Source: Minicystis rosea (GTDB lineage: Bacteria; Myxococcota_A; Polyangia; Polyangiales; Polyangiaceae). Taken from it: a stretch of 58,166 bases of DNA. Position numbers and translations under genes: made by a program. Below the pieces are notes generated by a model that did not search any database, was not told the origin of the DNA, and worked only from the letters and a program-made list of their open reading frames with translations. Positions 43,670 through 51,943 of this stretch are shown here, one piece after another (the stretch's first letter is position 1; the number at the start of each line of letters is the position of its first letter). The stretch is from positions 15,982,501 through 16,040,666 of the forward strand of contig CP016211.1 in NCBI GenBank assembly GCA_001931535.1. The letters are read 5' to 3'.

Positions 43670-46261
43670 ATGAACCAGAAGATTCGCTTTCTCTCGGCGA
43701 TCTCCCTCGCCGCCGGCGCGCTCTTGTCGAGCGCGAACGGCTGCGAGCTGATCGCCTCCGTCGATCGCAGTAAAATCGCAGGCTCCGGCGGCGGTGGCGC
43801 CGGCGGCGCCGGTAGCACCACCAGCACGACGAGCGGCGGCGGCACCGGCGGCATCGCCAGCACGACGAGCGGCGGCGGCACCGGCGGCATCGCCAGCACG
43901 ACGGGCGGCGGCGGCACCGGCGGCATCATGCCGATGTGCGCTGCGGGCGTGATGGCCTGTTCCGCGCCCAGCGACTGCCCCGACCCGGGCACCGAGTGCA
44001 TCCTCCGCACGTGCGAGATGGGCTGCTGTGGTGCAACCAACGTCGCTGACAACACGCCGACCACCAGCGGGCAGACGTTCAAAGACTGCAAGCAGGTGCA
44101 GTGCGACGGCGCCGGCGACGAGAAGATCGTCAATGACGACACCGATGTGCCCGACGGCAGCGACGACTGTCACATCGGTGGTTGCGACATGGGCAACCAA
44201 ACGCAGACGCCGGCGCCCCTCGGCACCACCTGCGACGACAACGGCGGTAAGGTTTGCGACAATGCAGGCGCCTGCGTCGGCTGCAACTCGAGCGCCGACT
44301 GCACCGACGCCGCCAACCCCTTCTGCAGCGCGTCCAAGACCTGCGTTCCGGCGACCTGCAACGACGGCCAGCAGAACGGCGACGAGACCGACAAGGACTG
44401 CGGCGGTGCTTGCGGCGCGACGTGCGTGACCGGCCAGGCGTGCATGGATGGCGGCGACTGCGTCGAGGGCGTCTGCAACGGCACCTGTCAGCTGCCGACC
44501 TGCGGCGATGGCGTGCAGAACGGCGACGAGACCGGCATCGACTGCGGCGGCTCGTGCGTCAGCCAGGGCAAGCTCTGCGCGTCCGGCGAGGGCTGCACGC
44601 AGCCGACGGACTGCACGACGGGCGCGTGCGACGGCACGACCTGCATCTTCAAGTCGCAGGGCACGACCTGCAACAACCACGACGAGTGCGGTGCGGCGGG
44701 CACCAACCTCTGCGTCGACGGCTTCTGCTGCGACACCTCGTGCACGAACGGATGCCAGGCGTGCTCCGCGGCCAAGAAGGGCAGCGGCGGCGGTGACGGC
44801 ATCTGCGGCAACATCGCGTTGGGCACCGATCCGAACGACTTCTGCGCGACGGAGGCCGCGGATACGTGCGGGAACACCGGCATGTGCGACGGCGCGGGCG
44901 CATGCCAGAAGCATCCGGCGGGTACCACGTGCCGCGCATCGGCCGACGTCTGCGACGTGGCCGAGACCTGCCCCGGCGGCGGCGCAGCCTGCCCGGCCGA
45001 TGGGTTCCTGCCGGACACCATCGTGTGCCGCGCAGCCACCGCAGGTGGATGCGACGTGGCCGAGACCTGCACCGGCTCGAGCGCGGCGTGTCCGGCCGAT
45101 GTCGTTCAGCCGTCGGGCACCGTCTGCCGCGCAGCCGTGCCGGGTGGATGCGACGTGGCCGAGACCTGCAATGGCACCAGCAACGCGTGCCCGGCCGATA
45201 CCGTTCAGCCTTCGGGCACTGTCTGCCGCGCGGCCGTGCCGGGTGGATGCGATGTGGCCGAGACCTGCAACGGCACGGCGAACGCCTGCCCGGCGGATGC
45301 CGTTCAGCCTTCGGGCACCGTCTGCCGCGCAGCGGTGCCGGGTGGATGCGACGTGGCCGAGACCTGCAACGGCACGGCGAACGCGTGCCCGGCCGATACC
45401 GTTCAGCCTTCGGGCACTGTCTGCCGCGCAGCGGTGCCGGGTGGATGCGACGTGGCCGAGACCTGCAACGGCACGGCGAACGCGTGCCCGGCGGATGCCG
45501 TTCAGCCTTCGGGCACCGTCTGCCGCGCAGCCGTGTCGGGTGGATGCGATGTGGCCGAGACCTGCAACGGCACGGCGAACGCGTGCCCGGCGGATGCCGT
45601 TCAGCCTTCGGGCACCGTCTGCCGCGCAGCCGTGCCGGGTGGATGCGATGTTGCCGAGACCTGCAACGGCACGGCGAACGCGTGCCCGGCGGATGCCGTT
45701 CAGCCTTCGGGCACCGTCTGCCGCGCAGCCGTGCCGGGTGGATGCGACGTGGCCGAGACCTGCAACGGAACCGCCAACGCCTGCCCGGCCGACGCGTTCG
45801 CGCCCAGCGCCACGCAATGCCGCGCGTCGGCGGGGGTATGCGACGTCGCGGAGACGTGCACCGGGACGAGCGCGGCATGCCCGGCCAACGCGTTCCGGCC
45901 CGCCGGGTTCGCCCCGACCGCGCTGCAGACGCCGGGCGACTGTCAGAAGATCGTGTGCACCGGCACCAACGCGACGAGCGTAACGTCGGCCGACGACGTC
46001 ATCGACGTGCCGACGTCGAGCTCGGCTTGCCTCATCAACCCGGCGTGTGACACGTCCGGGGGCCCGGCGACGCCCTACTTCGACCCGGCGCCCACGGGTA
46101 CCAGCTGCACCGGCGATCCGGGGTCGGGCGCGGTGTGCGGCGACACCTCGAACCCGCTGATCGCCGGCACCTGCGTCGAGTGCAACACGAACGCTGACTG
46201 CTTCGCTGTGAACGACGCGGGCACTCTCACCTGCAACACCTCCACCGGCGTCTGCGAATGA
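43670..46261 (+). CDS. Giant Cys-rich lipoprotein with ten disintegrin-like repeats
   Basis: 863 aa from ATG 43670. The signal peptide region ends LLSSANGC. A Gly/Thr/Ser linker encoded by three 36-bp units (43823-43930) follows. Residues about 85-420 are Cys-rich modules (CNDGQQNGDETDKDCGGAC, CGDGVQNGDETGIDCGGSC). Residues 428-745 hold ten tandem units of mostly 33 residues, consensus CDVAETCNGTANACPAD.VQ, then PSGTVCRAAVPGG, very like the 'CD..E.C.G....CP.D' core of ADAM/snake-venom disintegrin domains. The C-terminal 110 residues have further Cys motifs. In ADAMs the domain binds integrins; here adhesion is only an inference. IS630 sits 290 bp upstream. Confidence 0.9.
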   Translation: MNQKIRFLSAISLAAGALLSSANGCELIASVDRSKIAGSGGGGAGGAGSTTSTTSGGGTGGIASTTSGGGTGGIASTTGGGGTGGIMPMCAAGVMACSAPSDCPDPGTECILRTCEMGCCGATNVADNTPTTSGQTFKDCKQVQCDGAGDEKIVNDDTDVPDGSDDCHIGGCDMGNQTQTPAPLGTTCDDNGGKVCDNAGACVGCNSSADCTDAANPFCSASKTCVPATCNDGQQNGDETDKDCGGACGATCVTGQACMDGGDCVEGVCNGTCQLPTCGDGVQNGDETGIDCGGSCVSQGKLCASGEGCTQPTDCTTGACDGTTCIFKSQGTTCNNHDECGAAGTNLCVDGFCCDTSCTNGCQACSAAKKGSGGGDGICGNIALGTDPNDFCATEAADTCGNTGMCDGAGACQKHPAGTTCRASADVCDVAETCPGGGAACPADGFLPDTIVCRAATAGGCDVAETCTGSSAACPADVVQPSGTVCRAAVPGGCDVAETCNGTSNACPADTVQPSGTVCRAAVPGGCDVAETCNGTANACPADAVQPSGTVCRAAVPGGCDVAETCNGTANACPADTVQPSGTVCRAAVPGGCDVAETCNGTANACPADAVQPSGTVCRAAVSGGCDVAETCNGTANACPADAVQPSGTVCRAAVPGGCDVAETCNGTANACPADAVQPSGTVCRAAVPGGCDVAETCNGTANACPADAFAPSATQCRASAGVCDVAETCTGTSAACPANAFRPAGFAPTALQTPGDCQKIVCTGTNATSVTSADDVIDVPTSSSACLINPACDTSGGPATPYFDPAPTGTSCTGDPGSGAVCGDTSNPLIAGTCVECNTNADCFAVNDAGTLTCNTSTGVCE
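43823..43930 (+). repeat. 36-bp linker tandem repeat (3 units)
   Basis: Units begin with AGCACGACGAGCGGCGGCGG at 43823, 43859 and 43895 (third unit with one change). They encode STTSGGGTGGIA, a flexible spacer after the lipid anchor. Confidence 0.85.
44951..45900 (+). repeat. 99-bp coding tandem repeat array (10 units)
   Basis: Units start at TGCGACGT(G/C)GC(C/G)GAGAC(C/G)TGC every 99 bp from 44951; the ninth is 96 bp and the tenth starts at 45839. Inner units (45050-45740) are almost identical, differing at a few codons (GCC/ACC, CCG/TCG). This is recent expansion by unequal exchange or slippage. It is coding, not CRISPR. Confidence 0.93.
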
Positions 46262-46268
46262 CCCCCGA

Positions 46269-46302
46269 GCGCCCCACCGAGAGAAATCTCTCGGTGGGGC
46301 GC
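46269..46302. terminator. Terminator hairpin
   Basis: A 15-bp perfect stem (GCGCCCCACCGAGAG / CTCTCGGTGGGGCGC) with an AAAT loop begins 7 bp after the stop of the disintegrin-repeat gene. There is no T run. Confidence 0.8.
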
Positions 46303-46569
46303 GTGCCTCGCTGGCGGCCGGCGGCCAGCACCTCTTGGGTCTGGGGCTTGATGCCGTCGGTGGCCGTCTCCGCGTGAGGTGGGGCGCAAGGAGAGCCGGC
46401 GCATCGAGCTCGACGTCGTCCACGACGTCGTCGAGGAGAAGCCGCACGTCGTGAAAGAGCAGCAGGGCCGTCGTGTCGTGAGGTGCACGACATGCCGCCG
46501 TCGGAAGTGTCTGGAGCGCACGACGCCCGCCTCGTTGCCCGCGCCGTATCCGCGCGCGAGGAACGTTCC
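46303..46569. other. Non-coding interval
   Basis: Between the hairpin and the 3' end of the LysR gene no gene is convincing. Frames are open because of GC content. The minus-strand text around 46400-46500 has no recognisable domain. Confidence 0.35.
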
Positions 46570-47547
46570 TCAGGGACTTTGCTGGCCGCGTGCCGCCCCG
46601 CGCGGCCGCGGCGCGCGATGCTTCGGCGCCGGCGGCCCCGAGGTCGCCTCGCGCCGTACGGCGAGCAAGACGTCGATGAACGCGCGGAGCTTCGGCTGCG
46701 TTTGGGCGCCGGCGGAGAAGTAGAGAAAGATGCCGGCGCTCGTCGGAGCGTAGGCGTCGAGCGTCGGCACCAGCGTCCCCTCGGCGACGTCGCGCGTGAT
46801 CTGGAAGTCGGGCGCGTAGACGAGGCCCAGCCCTCGGCGCGCGAGCTCGAGCGCGAGCTCGCCGTCGTTCACCGTGATCGGGCCCGGCACGTCGACCACG
46901 ACGGGGTGCGCTCCGTCCACGAGCTCCCAGCGATAGATCGCCCCCGTTCCCAGGGGGCGATAGCGAATCGCGGCGTGGCGGAGCAGGTCGCGCGGCGCCG
47001 CAGGGTGACCGTGCTTCGCGAAATAGGTCGGCGCGCCGACGACGTGCCAGCGCAGATCCTCCGAGAGCCGCACGCCCACCATGTCTACGGCGACCGACTC
47101 GCCGATGCGGATGCCCGCGTCGAAGCCCCCCTTGCCGAGATCGACGAAGGCGTCGTCGACCGAGACCTCGATGGTGACGTCCGGGTGCTCCTCGCGCATG
47201 CGCGGCAGGACGGGCTCGATGAAGAACGGCACCGCCTTGTGCGGCACCGTCAGCTTGAGGAGCCCCGCAGGCCGATCGCGCAAACCCGCGAGCGCGTCGA
47301 GGGCCGCGCCGATCGCGTCGCGCGCCGGCCCGAGCCGCGAGAACAACGACTGTCCCGCCTCGGTGAGCGCCACGCTCCGCGTGGTGCGCTGGAAGAGCGG
47401 TAAGCCGACGCGGCCCTCGAGCGCGCGGATCGATTGGCTCACGGCGCCGGCGGTGACGCCGAGGTCCTTCGCGGCGGCGCGGAAGCTCTTCCGGCGCGCG
47501 ACCGCGAGGAACACGTGGAGCCCCTCGAACGGGTCGCCGGCGCGCAT
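46570..47547 (-). CDS. LysR-family transcriptional regulator
   Basis: 325 aa; start ATG 47547 on a GGATG-rich leader. The N-terminal winged HTH is canonical (FEGLHVFLAVARRKSFRAAA, DLGVTAGAVSQSIRALEGRV, LPLFQRTTRSVALTEAG). The effector-binding domain follows (GLLKLTVPHKAVPFFIEP, VDDAFVDLGKGGFDAGIRIG). It resembles the subgroup regulating NAD(P)H-dependent oxidoreductase neighbours. It is divergent from the aldo/keto reductase gene across 85 bp, the classic LysR arrangement, so it probably controls that gene. The last 25 residues are a Pro/Arg tail. Confidence 0.95.
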   Translation of the reverse strand: MRAGDPFEGLHVFLAVARRKSFRAAAKDLGVTAGAVSQSIRALEGRVGLPLFQRTTRSVALTEAGQSLFSRLGPARDAIGAALDALAGLRDRPAGLLKLTVPHKAVPFFIEPVLPRMREEHPDVTIEVSVDDAFVDLGKGGFDAGIRIGESVAVDMVGVRLSEDLRWHVVGAPTYFAKHGHPAAPRDLLRHAAIRYRPLGTGAIYRWELVDGAHPVVVDVPGPITVNDGELALELARRGLGLVYAPDFQITRDVAEGTLVPTLDAYAPTSAGIFLYFSAGAQTQPKLRAFIDVLLAVRREATSGPPAPKHRAPRPRGAARGQQSP

Positions 47548-47632
47548 GACGCCGACTGTATAGCACCCATGAACGGCCTGTGTCGTACGCGCCGTCTACT
47601 CACGGCGGCGCGCGCGACGCATCGTCTGGCGC
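47548..47632. promoter_or_regulatory. Shared promoter/operator of the LysR/aldo-keto reductase divergent pair
   Basis: 85 bp between start codons of divergent genes. LysR regulators normally bind such gaps (T-N11-A motifs), but I do not see a single clear site by eye. The role follows from the arrangement. Confidence 0.55.
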
Positions 47633-48667
47633 ATGAAGCTCAAGCTCTTCGGCAACACGGGCCTTCGCGTCTCCGAACTGTGCCTCGGCACCATGACCTT
47701 CGGTGACGCGTGGAATTTCGGGGCGACGGCGGAGGAGATCTCCAAGATGTTCGACGCCTACGTCGAGGCGGGCGGGAACTTCTTCGACACCGCCTGCAAT
47801 TACCAAGGTGGCGCCGCCGAGACGCACCTCGGCGCGCTCATCGAGAAGAACCGCGACCGCTTCGTCGTCGCGTCGAAGTACTCGCTCTCCACCATCCCCG
47901 GCGATCCCAACGGCTGGGGCAACCATCGAAAGAACCTGCGACGCTCGCTCGAGGGGAGCCTCCGGCGCCTCCGCACCGATTACATCGACCTGTACCAAGT
48001 CCACATCTGGGACCACACGACGCCGGTCGAGGACGTGATGTCGGCGCTCGACGAGCTCGTTCACGCGGGCAAGGTGCTGCACATCGCCGTCTCCGATGCG
48101 CCGGCGTGGGTCGTCGCGCGGGCGAACACGTGGGCGACCGCCCACGCGAAGAGCGCGTTCTCGGCGATCCAGATCGAGTACAGCCTGCTCGAGCGCAGCG
48201 TCGAGCACGAGCTCCTCCCGATGGCGAAGAGCTTCGGGCTGCCCGTCCTCACGTGGTCGCCGCTCGCGGCCGGCGTGCTCGCGGGGAAGTTCCACGACGG
48301 GACGCAGGGCTCGACGCGCCGGGATTGGGCCGGGGGCTACCTCGGTCCGCGCGCCGACGCGATCGTCCCGGTGGTGCTCGGGGTCGCGAAGGAAGTGGGC
48401 GTCTCGGCCTCGCAGGTCGCCCTCGCGTGGGTGAAGAGCCGGGACCCCCAGGTCTTTCCGATCCTCGGGGCGCGCACGCACGCGCAGCTCGTCGACAACC
48501 TCGCCTCGGCGAAGGTCGTGCTCTCGAAGGAGCAGATCGCGAAGCTCGACGCCGTGAGCGCGGTCCCTCCCTCGTTCCCGAACAAGATGTGGGCGTCGCA
48601 GCGCTTCGTCGACACCACCCTCTCCGGTGGAACGGCGGCGCTCCTCACGGGGTGGGATCGCCCGTAG
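47633..48667 (+). CDS. Aldo/keto reductase
   Basis: 344 aa, normal for the family. Catalytic set visible: Asp in FDTACNYQ, Tyr in the same segment, Lys in VVASKYS, His in LYQVHIWDH. The NADPH-binding C-terminal section is typical (PVLTWSPLAAGVLAGKF, FPILGARTHAQLVDNL, LSKEQIAKLDAVSAVPP). It reduces aldehydes or ketones with NADPH in the cytoplasm; substrate unknown. Start ATG 47633 follows the short divergent gap with the LysR gene. Confidence 0.95.
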   Translation: MKLKLFGNTGLRVSELCLGTMTFGDAWNFGATAEEISKMFDAYVEAGGNFFDTACNYQGGAAETHLGALIEKNRDRFVVASKYSLSTIPGDPNGWGNHRKNLRRSLEGSLRRLRTDYIDLYQVHIWDHTTPVEDVMSALDELVHAGKVLHIAVSDAPAWVVARANTWATAHAKSAFSAIQIEYSLLERSVEHELLPMAKSFGLPVLTWSPLAAGVLAGKFHDGTQGSTRRDWAGGYLGPRADAIVPVVLGVAKEVGVSASQVALAWVKSRDPQVFPILGARTHAQLVDNLASAKVVLSKEQIAKLDAVSAVPPSFPNKMWASQRFVDTTLSGGTAALLTGWDRP

Positions 48668-48680
48668 GAGCGGGCGATCC
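48655..48680. terminator. Terminator hairpin overlapping the reductase stop
   Basis: GGATCGCCCG, loop TAGGAG, CGGGCGATCC: a 10-bp perfect stem that includes the TAG stop codon of the reductase gene. Confidence 0.65.
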
Positions 48681-48689
48681 GCGCGCGCT

Positions 48690-48930
48690 TCAAAACGCGT
48701 CGTGGCCGGTCAGCGCGTTCCCGAGGATGAGCGTGTGCACCTCGTTCGTGCCCTCGTAGGTGCACACGCTCTCGAGGTTCAGCATGTGGCGGACGACCGG
48801 GTCGTCGAGCAGGATGCCGTTCCGTCGAGGATGCCGCGCGCGGTCCGCGCGATCTCGAGGGCCACCCCGACGTTGTTCTTCTTGCAGAGGGAGAGCTGCA
48901 CGGGGCTGATGCCGGCTTGGTCCTCACCCC
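48690..48930 (-). pseudogene. Glutaryl-CoA/acyl-CoA dehydrogenase C-terminal remnant, frameshifted
   Basis: The minus strand gives AGISPVQLSLCKKNNVGVAL then EIARTARGIL, and after a one-base slip near 48825 GILLDDPVVRHMLNLESV, then TYEGTNEVHTLILGNALTGH and DAF with a stop. This is the conserved flavoprotein C-terminus ('R..L.GNGI...P..RHM.NLESV.TYEGT..VHTLILG..LTG..AF'). The 5' part of the gene is absent; about 80 of 390 residues remain. Confidence 0.85.
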
Positions 48931-48952
48931 GCCGAGAGATGCGTGTCTCCTC

Positions 48953-49807
48953 TCAGAGCTTGCCCTGAGCCCGAAGCGCGTAGGACTCCGCCAGCGAGGA
49001 GGCGTCCCGGCGGACATCCTCGTGCGGGTCTTCTTCCGCCAGCCGCTCGACGGTCCTTCGAAAATCGGGCCACTCGAGCCAGCTCACGGAGATGAGCGCC
49101 GCGCGCCGGACCGCCGAGCTCGGGTGAGCGAGGCGCCGTTCGACGAGCGCCCGAAGCCGCTCGTGTCCGGCGTGGTCACCGAGCACGGTCGAGCTCATCA
49201 GCCAGTCGACCATGGTCTGGAGATCGCCGTCCTCCTCCGCGGCTTCGAGGAGCCTCTCCGTGTCGGCATGGGCGAACGCGTATCGCACCCCATCGGCGAC
49301 GGCGCGCGCTTCCGGTCCGCGGGTGACGACGTACCGGACCCTCACGAACTGGTCCTCGACATAGTAGGCCTTGGTCTCTCCGCGTTCGCCGAGGGCGTAG
49401 ACCTGCTCGTAGTTCGAGCTGCTCGTGGCCGGATGCTCCGCGACCAGCGGCCAGCCATACTCCTCCACGCCCGCGGCGAAGACCTCGGGCGTCACCGAGT
49501 CGTCGAGGACGACCTTGTCCTCGAGCGCCATCTCGCTCGCGGAGCCCGTCTTCACGGCGGGTCGGGCGGGCTTCTTTGCGACCGACTTCCCGGCGGCCGT
49601 CTTCTTTGCAGTCGCCTTCTTGGCGGCGGGCTTGGCTTTCCCGGCGGCTTTCGCCTTGCCGGTGGGCCTCGGAGCCTTCGCGGCGACTTTCGTCTTGGCG
49701 GCGGGCTTCCTGGCCGTGGGCTTGGGCTTCTCGGCGGCCGCGCCCTTCTTGGCGGCGGGTCGAGGGTTCGTCTTGGTTCTTTTCGCTCCGGTGGCGCTCT
49801 TGCTCAT
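48953..49807 (-). CDS. Histone-H1-like Lys/Ala/Pro tail fused to HEAT-like domain
   Basis: 284 aa from ATG 49807 (GGATCCCT upstream). The first 100 residues are a basic KPAAKK/KKTAAGK-type tail closely resembling bacterial histone-H1-like and HU tails (AAKAPRPTGKAKAAGKAKPA), which bind DNA non-specifically. Residues 110-180 form a compact beta-rich region (VYALGERGETKAYYVEDQFVRV). The remainder is helical and repeat-like (AHADTERLLEAAEEDGDL..., HPSSAVRRAALISVSWLEWP), like HEAT repeats. DNA-associated scaffolding is a reasonable inference; function unproven. Confidence 0.8.
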   Translation of the reverse strand: MSKSATGAKRTKTNPRPAAKKGAAAEKPKPTARKPAAKTKVAAKAPRPTGKAKAAGKAKPAAKKATAKKTAAGKSVAKKPARPAVKTGSASEMALEDKVVLDDSVTPEVFAAGVEEYGWPLVAEHPATSSSNYEQVYALGERGETKAYYVEDQFVRVRYVVTRGPEARAVADGVRYAFAHADTERLLEAAEEDGDLQTMVDWLMSSTVLGDHAGHERLRALVERRLAHPSSAVRRAALISVSWLEWPDFRRTVERLAEEDPHEDVRRDASSLAESYALRAQGKL

Positions 49808-49978
49808 AGGGATCCTTCGGGTTGTCTGCGGCTTCCCAGTGCGGGCGAGCCGATGCAATCGTCGTCGAGCACGCTCTCGCCCACCCGACCTGCGCTCCGT
49901 CACCCTGAGCGCGATACTGCTCCTGGGCGGCGGCGCAGCGCTCTCAGCTTGCGCGGTGTTCGCGGGGGAGCTCGATGC

Positions 49979-50767
49979 TCAGCGCAGCGGAAGAAACGAT
50001 GCCGCGCGCTCGCGCACGCTGGCGGGGACGAAATCGTAGGCGCTGGTGATGACCTCGAGCGGCGAGGTGCCCGCCACCTGGCCCCACACGCACGTCATCC
50101 ACATCCCGAGCGTGGACCACTGACCGTGCTGCACCCACGTCCGGTAGCCCATGTTCTTGAGCACCTTCTCGCCGGCGGCGATGGCCTGCTTCGAGACGCG
50201 GCCGTGATCGCGCACCGCGCAGCAGTACGCGTAGGCCAGCTTCGAGCCCGCCGGCTCGGGCTTGCCCGCGGCGAGGAACGCCTCGTAGCGCGCGCACCCG
50301 GCCGCGGCCGTGTCGGACTCCACGCAGCTACGCAGGTACTCGGCCAGGTAGCCAAACGCGAAGTAGCGCAGCTCGCGTAGCTTCTCGCGCACCGCGAGGA
50401 GCGGAAGGGCGACGAGCATGCGCTCGGCGGCGGCCTCGTGGAGCTCGCGCGGCTCTGACTCCCCTGCCATCCAGAGCGCGAGCGCGTGGGTGGCCGCGCG
50501 CTGCGATTGCCAGAACTCGGTGTCGCCGAAGTCCTCGTCGCGCGACGTGCTCAGCGCGATCCGACGGATCGCGTGGGCGAGGATCGGGTTTGCTTCGTCC
50601 GCGCGGCCAAGCATCCACAACTGGACGACATCGCCGACGGCGGCCATGGCGGGATTGCCGATCACCTCGTCCGAGTCGGAGGCTTCGCGCATCCACGCCT
50701 CTTGTTGGCGCAGGATCTGCGGCGCAATCACCTCGCGATAACGGACTGGATCGAACTCGTCGGCCAT
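49979..50767 (-). CDS. Hypothetical protein (262 aa)
   Basis: Not recognised. ATG 50767 starts with sensible coding character; the truncated sigma-like frame overlaps its 5' region on the same strand. Helical, with pairs of Trp/Cys (VQLWMLGRADEANPIL, AYCCAVRDHGRVSKQA, MWMTCVWG), no signal peptide. The order 86-aa gene, sigma-like gene, this gene on one strand suggests one operon before the sigma gene decayed. A partner of the sigma factor is possible but unproven. Confidence 0.75.
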   Translation of the reverse strand: MADEFDPVRYREVIAPQILRQQEAWMREASDSDEVIGNPAMAAVGDVVQLWMLGRADEANPILAHAIRRIALSTSRDEDFGDTEFWQSQRAATHALALWMAGESEPRELHEAAAERMLVALPLLAVREKLRELRYFAFGYLAEYLRSCVESDTAAAGCARYEAFLAAGKPEPAGSKLAYAYCCAVRDHGRVSKQAIAAGEKVLKNMGYRTWVQHGQWSTLGMWMTCVWGQVAGTSPLEVITSAYDFVPASVRERAASFLPLR

Positions 50768-50811
50768 GCTGCGTTCCTCTGGAGAGCGCGGGGCTCACCG
50801 CGGTTGCATCG

Positions 50812-51452
50812 TACATGAGCTGAATCGTTGTCTGCTCATCGGGATGGAGCGTGGCTAGGGCGCTTTGCAGCGAGGCGAGCGTGGTCTGTCGTCCTTCGAG
50901 CTCGGCCACGGCCTCTTCCGGGGTCGCCTGTTGCGCTTCGAGCAAGCCGGCGAGAAAGGTCGCCGCGAGCGCGTCGGCGCAGCCGCGGCGGGCGCCGTCG
51001 AGGAGCTTCTCTTCGTCGTCGGCGAACAGATTGAGGTCCAAGGTCTGGTGGCTTTGGAAGCGGCAGAAGGCCCGCTCCATGGCGTGCTCGACGCGGGCGC
51101 GGAGCGAGAAGTGCTCGGTGCGAATGGCGTCGAGCATGCGCCCGTGCACATGGCGCTTGGCGAAGTGGAGAAAGCTCGGGTGCCGATCTTCGCGGTAGGC
51201 GAGGGCGGCTTCGTGCAAGGCAAGGGCACCGATCGCGAGCAGCTCTTCCGCGGTGGCGAGGTCGCGATGGCGGCGCGCGACCTCATCGGCGCACCGCTCG
51301 ACCATGCGCAACCCCATCTGGACGAGCTGCTGCTGCTCGGTCGAGAGCGGCGGCAGCTTCCTCGCGGAATCGGCGCTCGAAGGGGCGCTCGATTCCTCAC
51401 CATCGTTTGCCGCCGGCCGCGCGGCGATGTGCAGCTCGGGGGCCATGCTCAC
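50812..51452 (-). pseudogene. Sigma-70-family-like gene lacking region 4
   Basis: GTG 51452 overlaps the upstream stop (GTGA). The chain MSMAPELHIAARP... leads into sigma region 2/3 features: LSTEQQQLVQMGLRMVERC, then EELLAIGALALHEAALAY, FLHFAKRHVHGRMLDAIRTE. It proceeds to LHPDEQTTIQLMYDA, exactly where region 4 should begin, and then the frame loses all similarity and runs on, out of frame, through the next gene to 50328. Without region 4.2 it cannot recognise a -35 element. Either a broken gene or a truncated regulator that still binds core polymerase. Confidence 0.75.
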
Positions 51453-51709
51453 GCCCCCTTCACGCGGGTTGCGGCTTGGGCCTCGTCGTCTTCCGGTGCG
51501 AGCGCCACCGTCCCGCTCTGCAGAGGCTGCCCGGGATCGAGCATGTGGAGGACGCGCGCTGCCTCGGGGTGCTCGCGGTAATAGCGCTCTGCGAGCTCAC
51601 GCATCTTGGCGAGCATCGCGGGCGAGGCGACACCCACGTAAGGCGCGACGGCGCGCTCGACCTCGGCGCGGAGTCTGGCTTCTGGATCGAGGCGTGCTGC
51701 TTCGGTCAT
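51449..51709 (-). CDS. Small helical protein upstream of the sigma-like gene (86 aa)
   Basis: Starts at ATG 51709 and ends in a TGA overlapping the GTG of the sigma-like gene (GTGA), implying coupling. Sequence: MTEAARLDPEARLRAEVERA, then MREL.ERYYREHPEAARVLH, and a C-terminal acidic tail. Small, charged and helical; an anti-sigma or co-regulator role is only suggested by position. Its C-terminal end is preserved in the 36.1-kb relic. Confidence 0.7.
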   Translation of the reverse strand: MTEAARLDPEARLRAEVERAVAPYVGVASPAMLAKMRELAERYYREHPEAARVLHMLDPGQPLQSGTVALAPEDDEAQAATRVKGA

Positions 51710-51943
51710 GAAGGGGCTCGTGGGGATGGGGGCGGTGCCCGCCATCGTGGATGGAGCATTGTGTGCTGAGGCGGGGACGCGCAAGGAAATCGGGCGAGCT
51801 GGCGTCTCATTCCACGCTCCCGCGGCGCAGGAAGCGCGGGTCTCGCAATCGCCTTCTGCTTACATTCACTCTCGGCGCTCGGGCGATCTTCCTCGACTTC
51901 GCGAACCCGTTTGCATCGGCTGCACGCTAAACTTCCTCGAGCC
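51710..51943. promoter_or_regulatory. Divergent promoter region of the sigma-like operon and bEBP gene
   Basis: 234 bp between divergent starts. About 100 bp of it recurs at 42.1 kb and part at 43.5 kb, indicating a conserved block. No canonical -24/-12 (TGGC-N7-TGC) pair was seen by eye. Confidence 0.5.

Noticed and set aside
44951..45900. Regular repeats that might suggest a CRISPR array
   Set aside because: Units are 99 bp, contiguous, without unique spacers, and encode an in-frame protein repeat.
43436..47566. 1376-codon minus-strand open frame over the disintegrin-repeat gene
   Set aside because: It is antisense to an obvious Cys-rich lipoprotein and has low-complexity Ala/Arg/Gly content created by the 99-bp repeat and GC bias. 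It also crosses the LysR gene in another frame.
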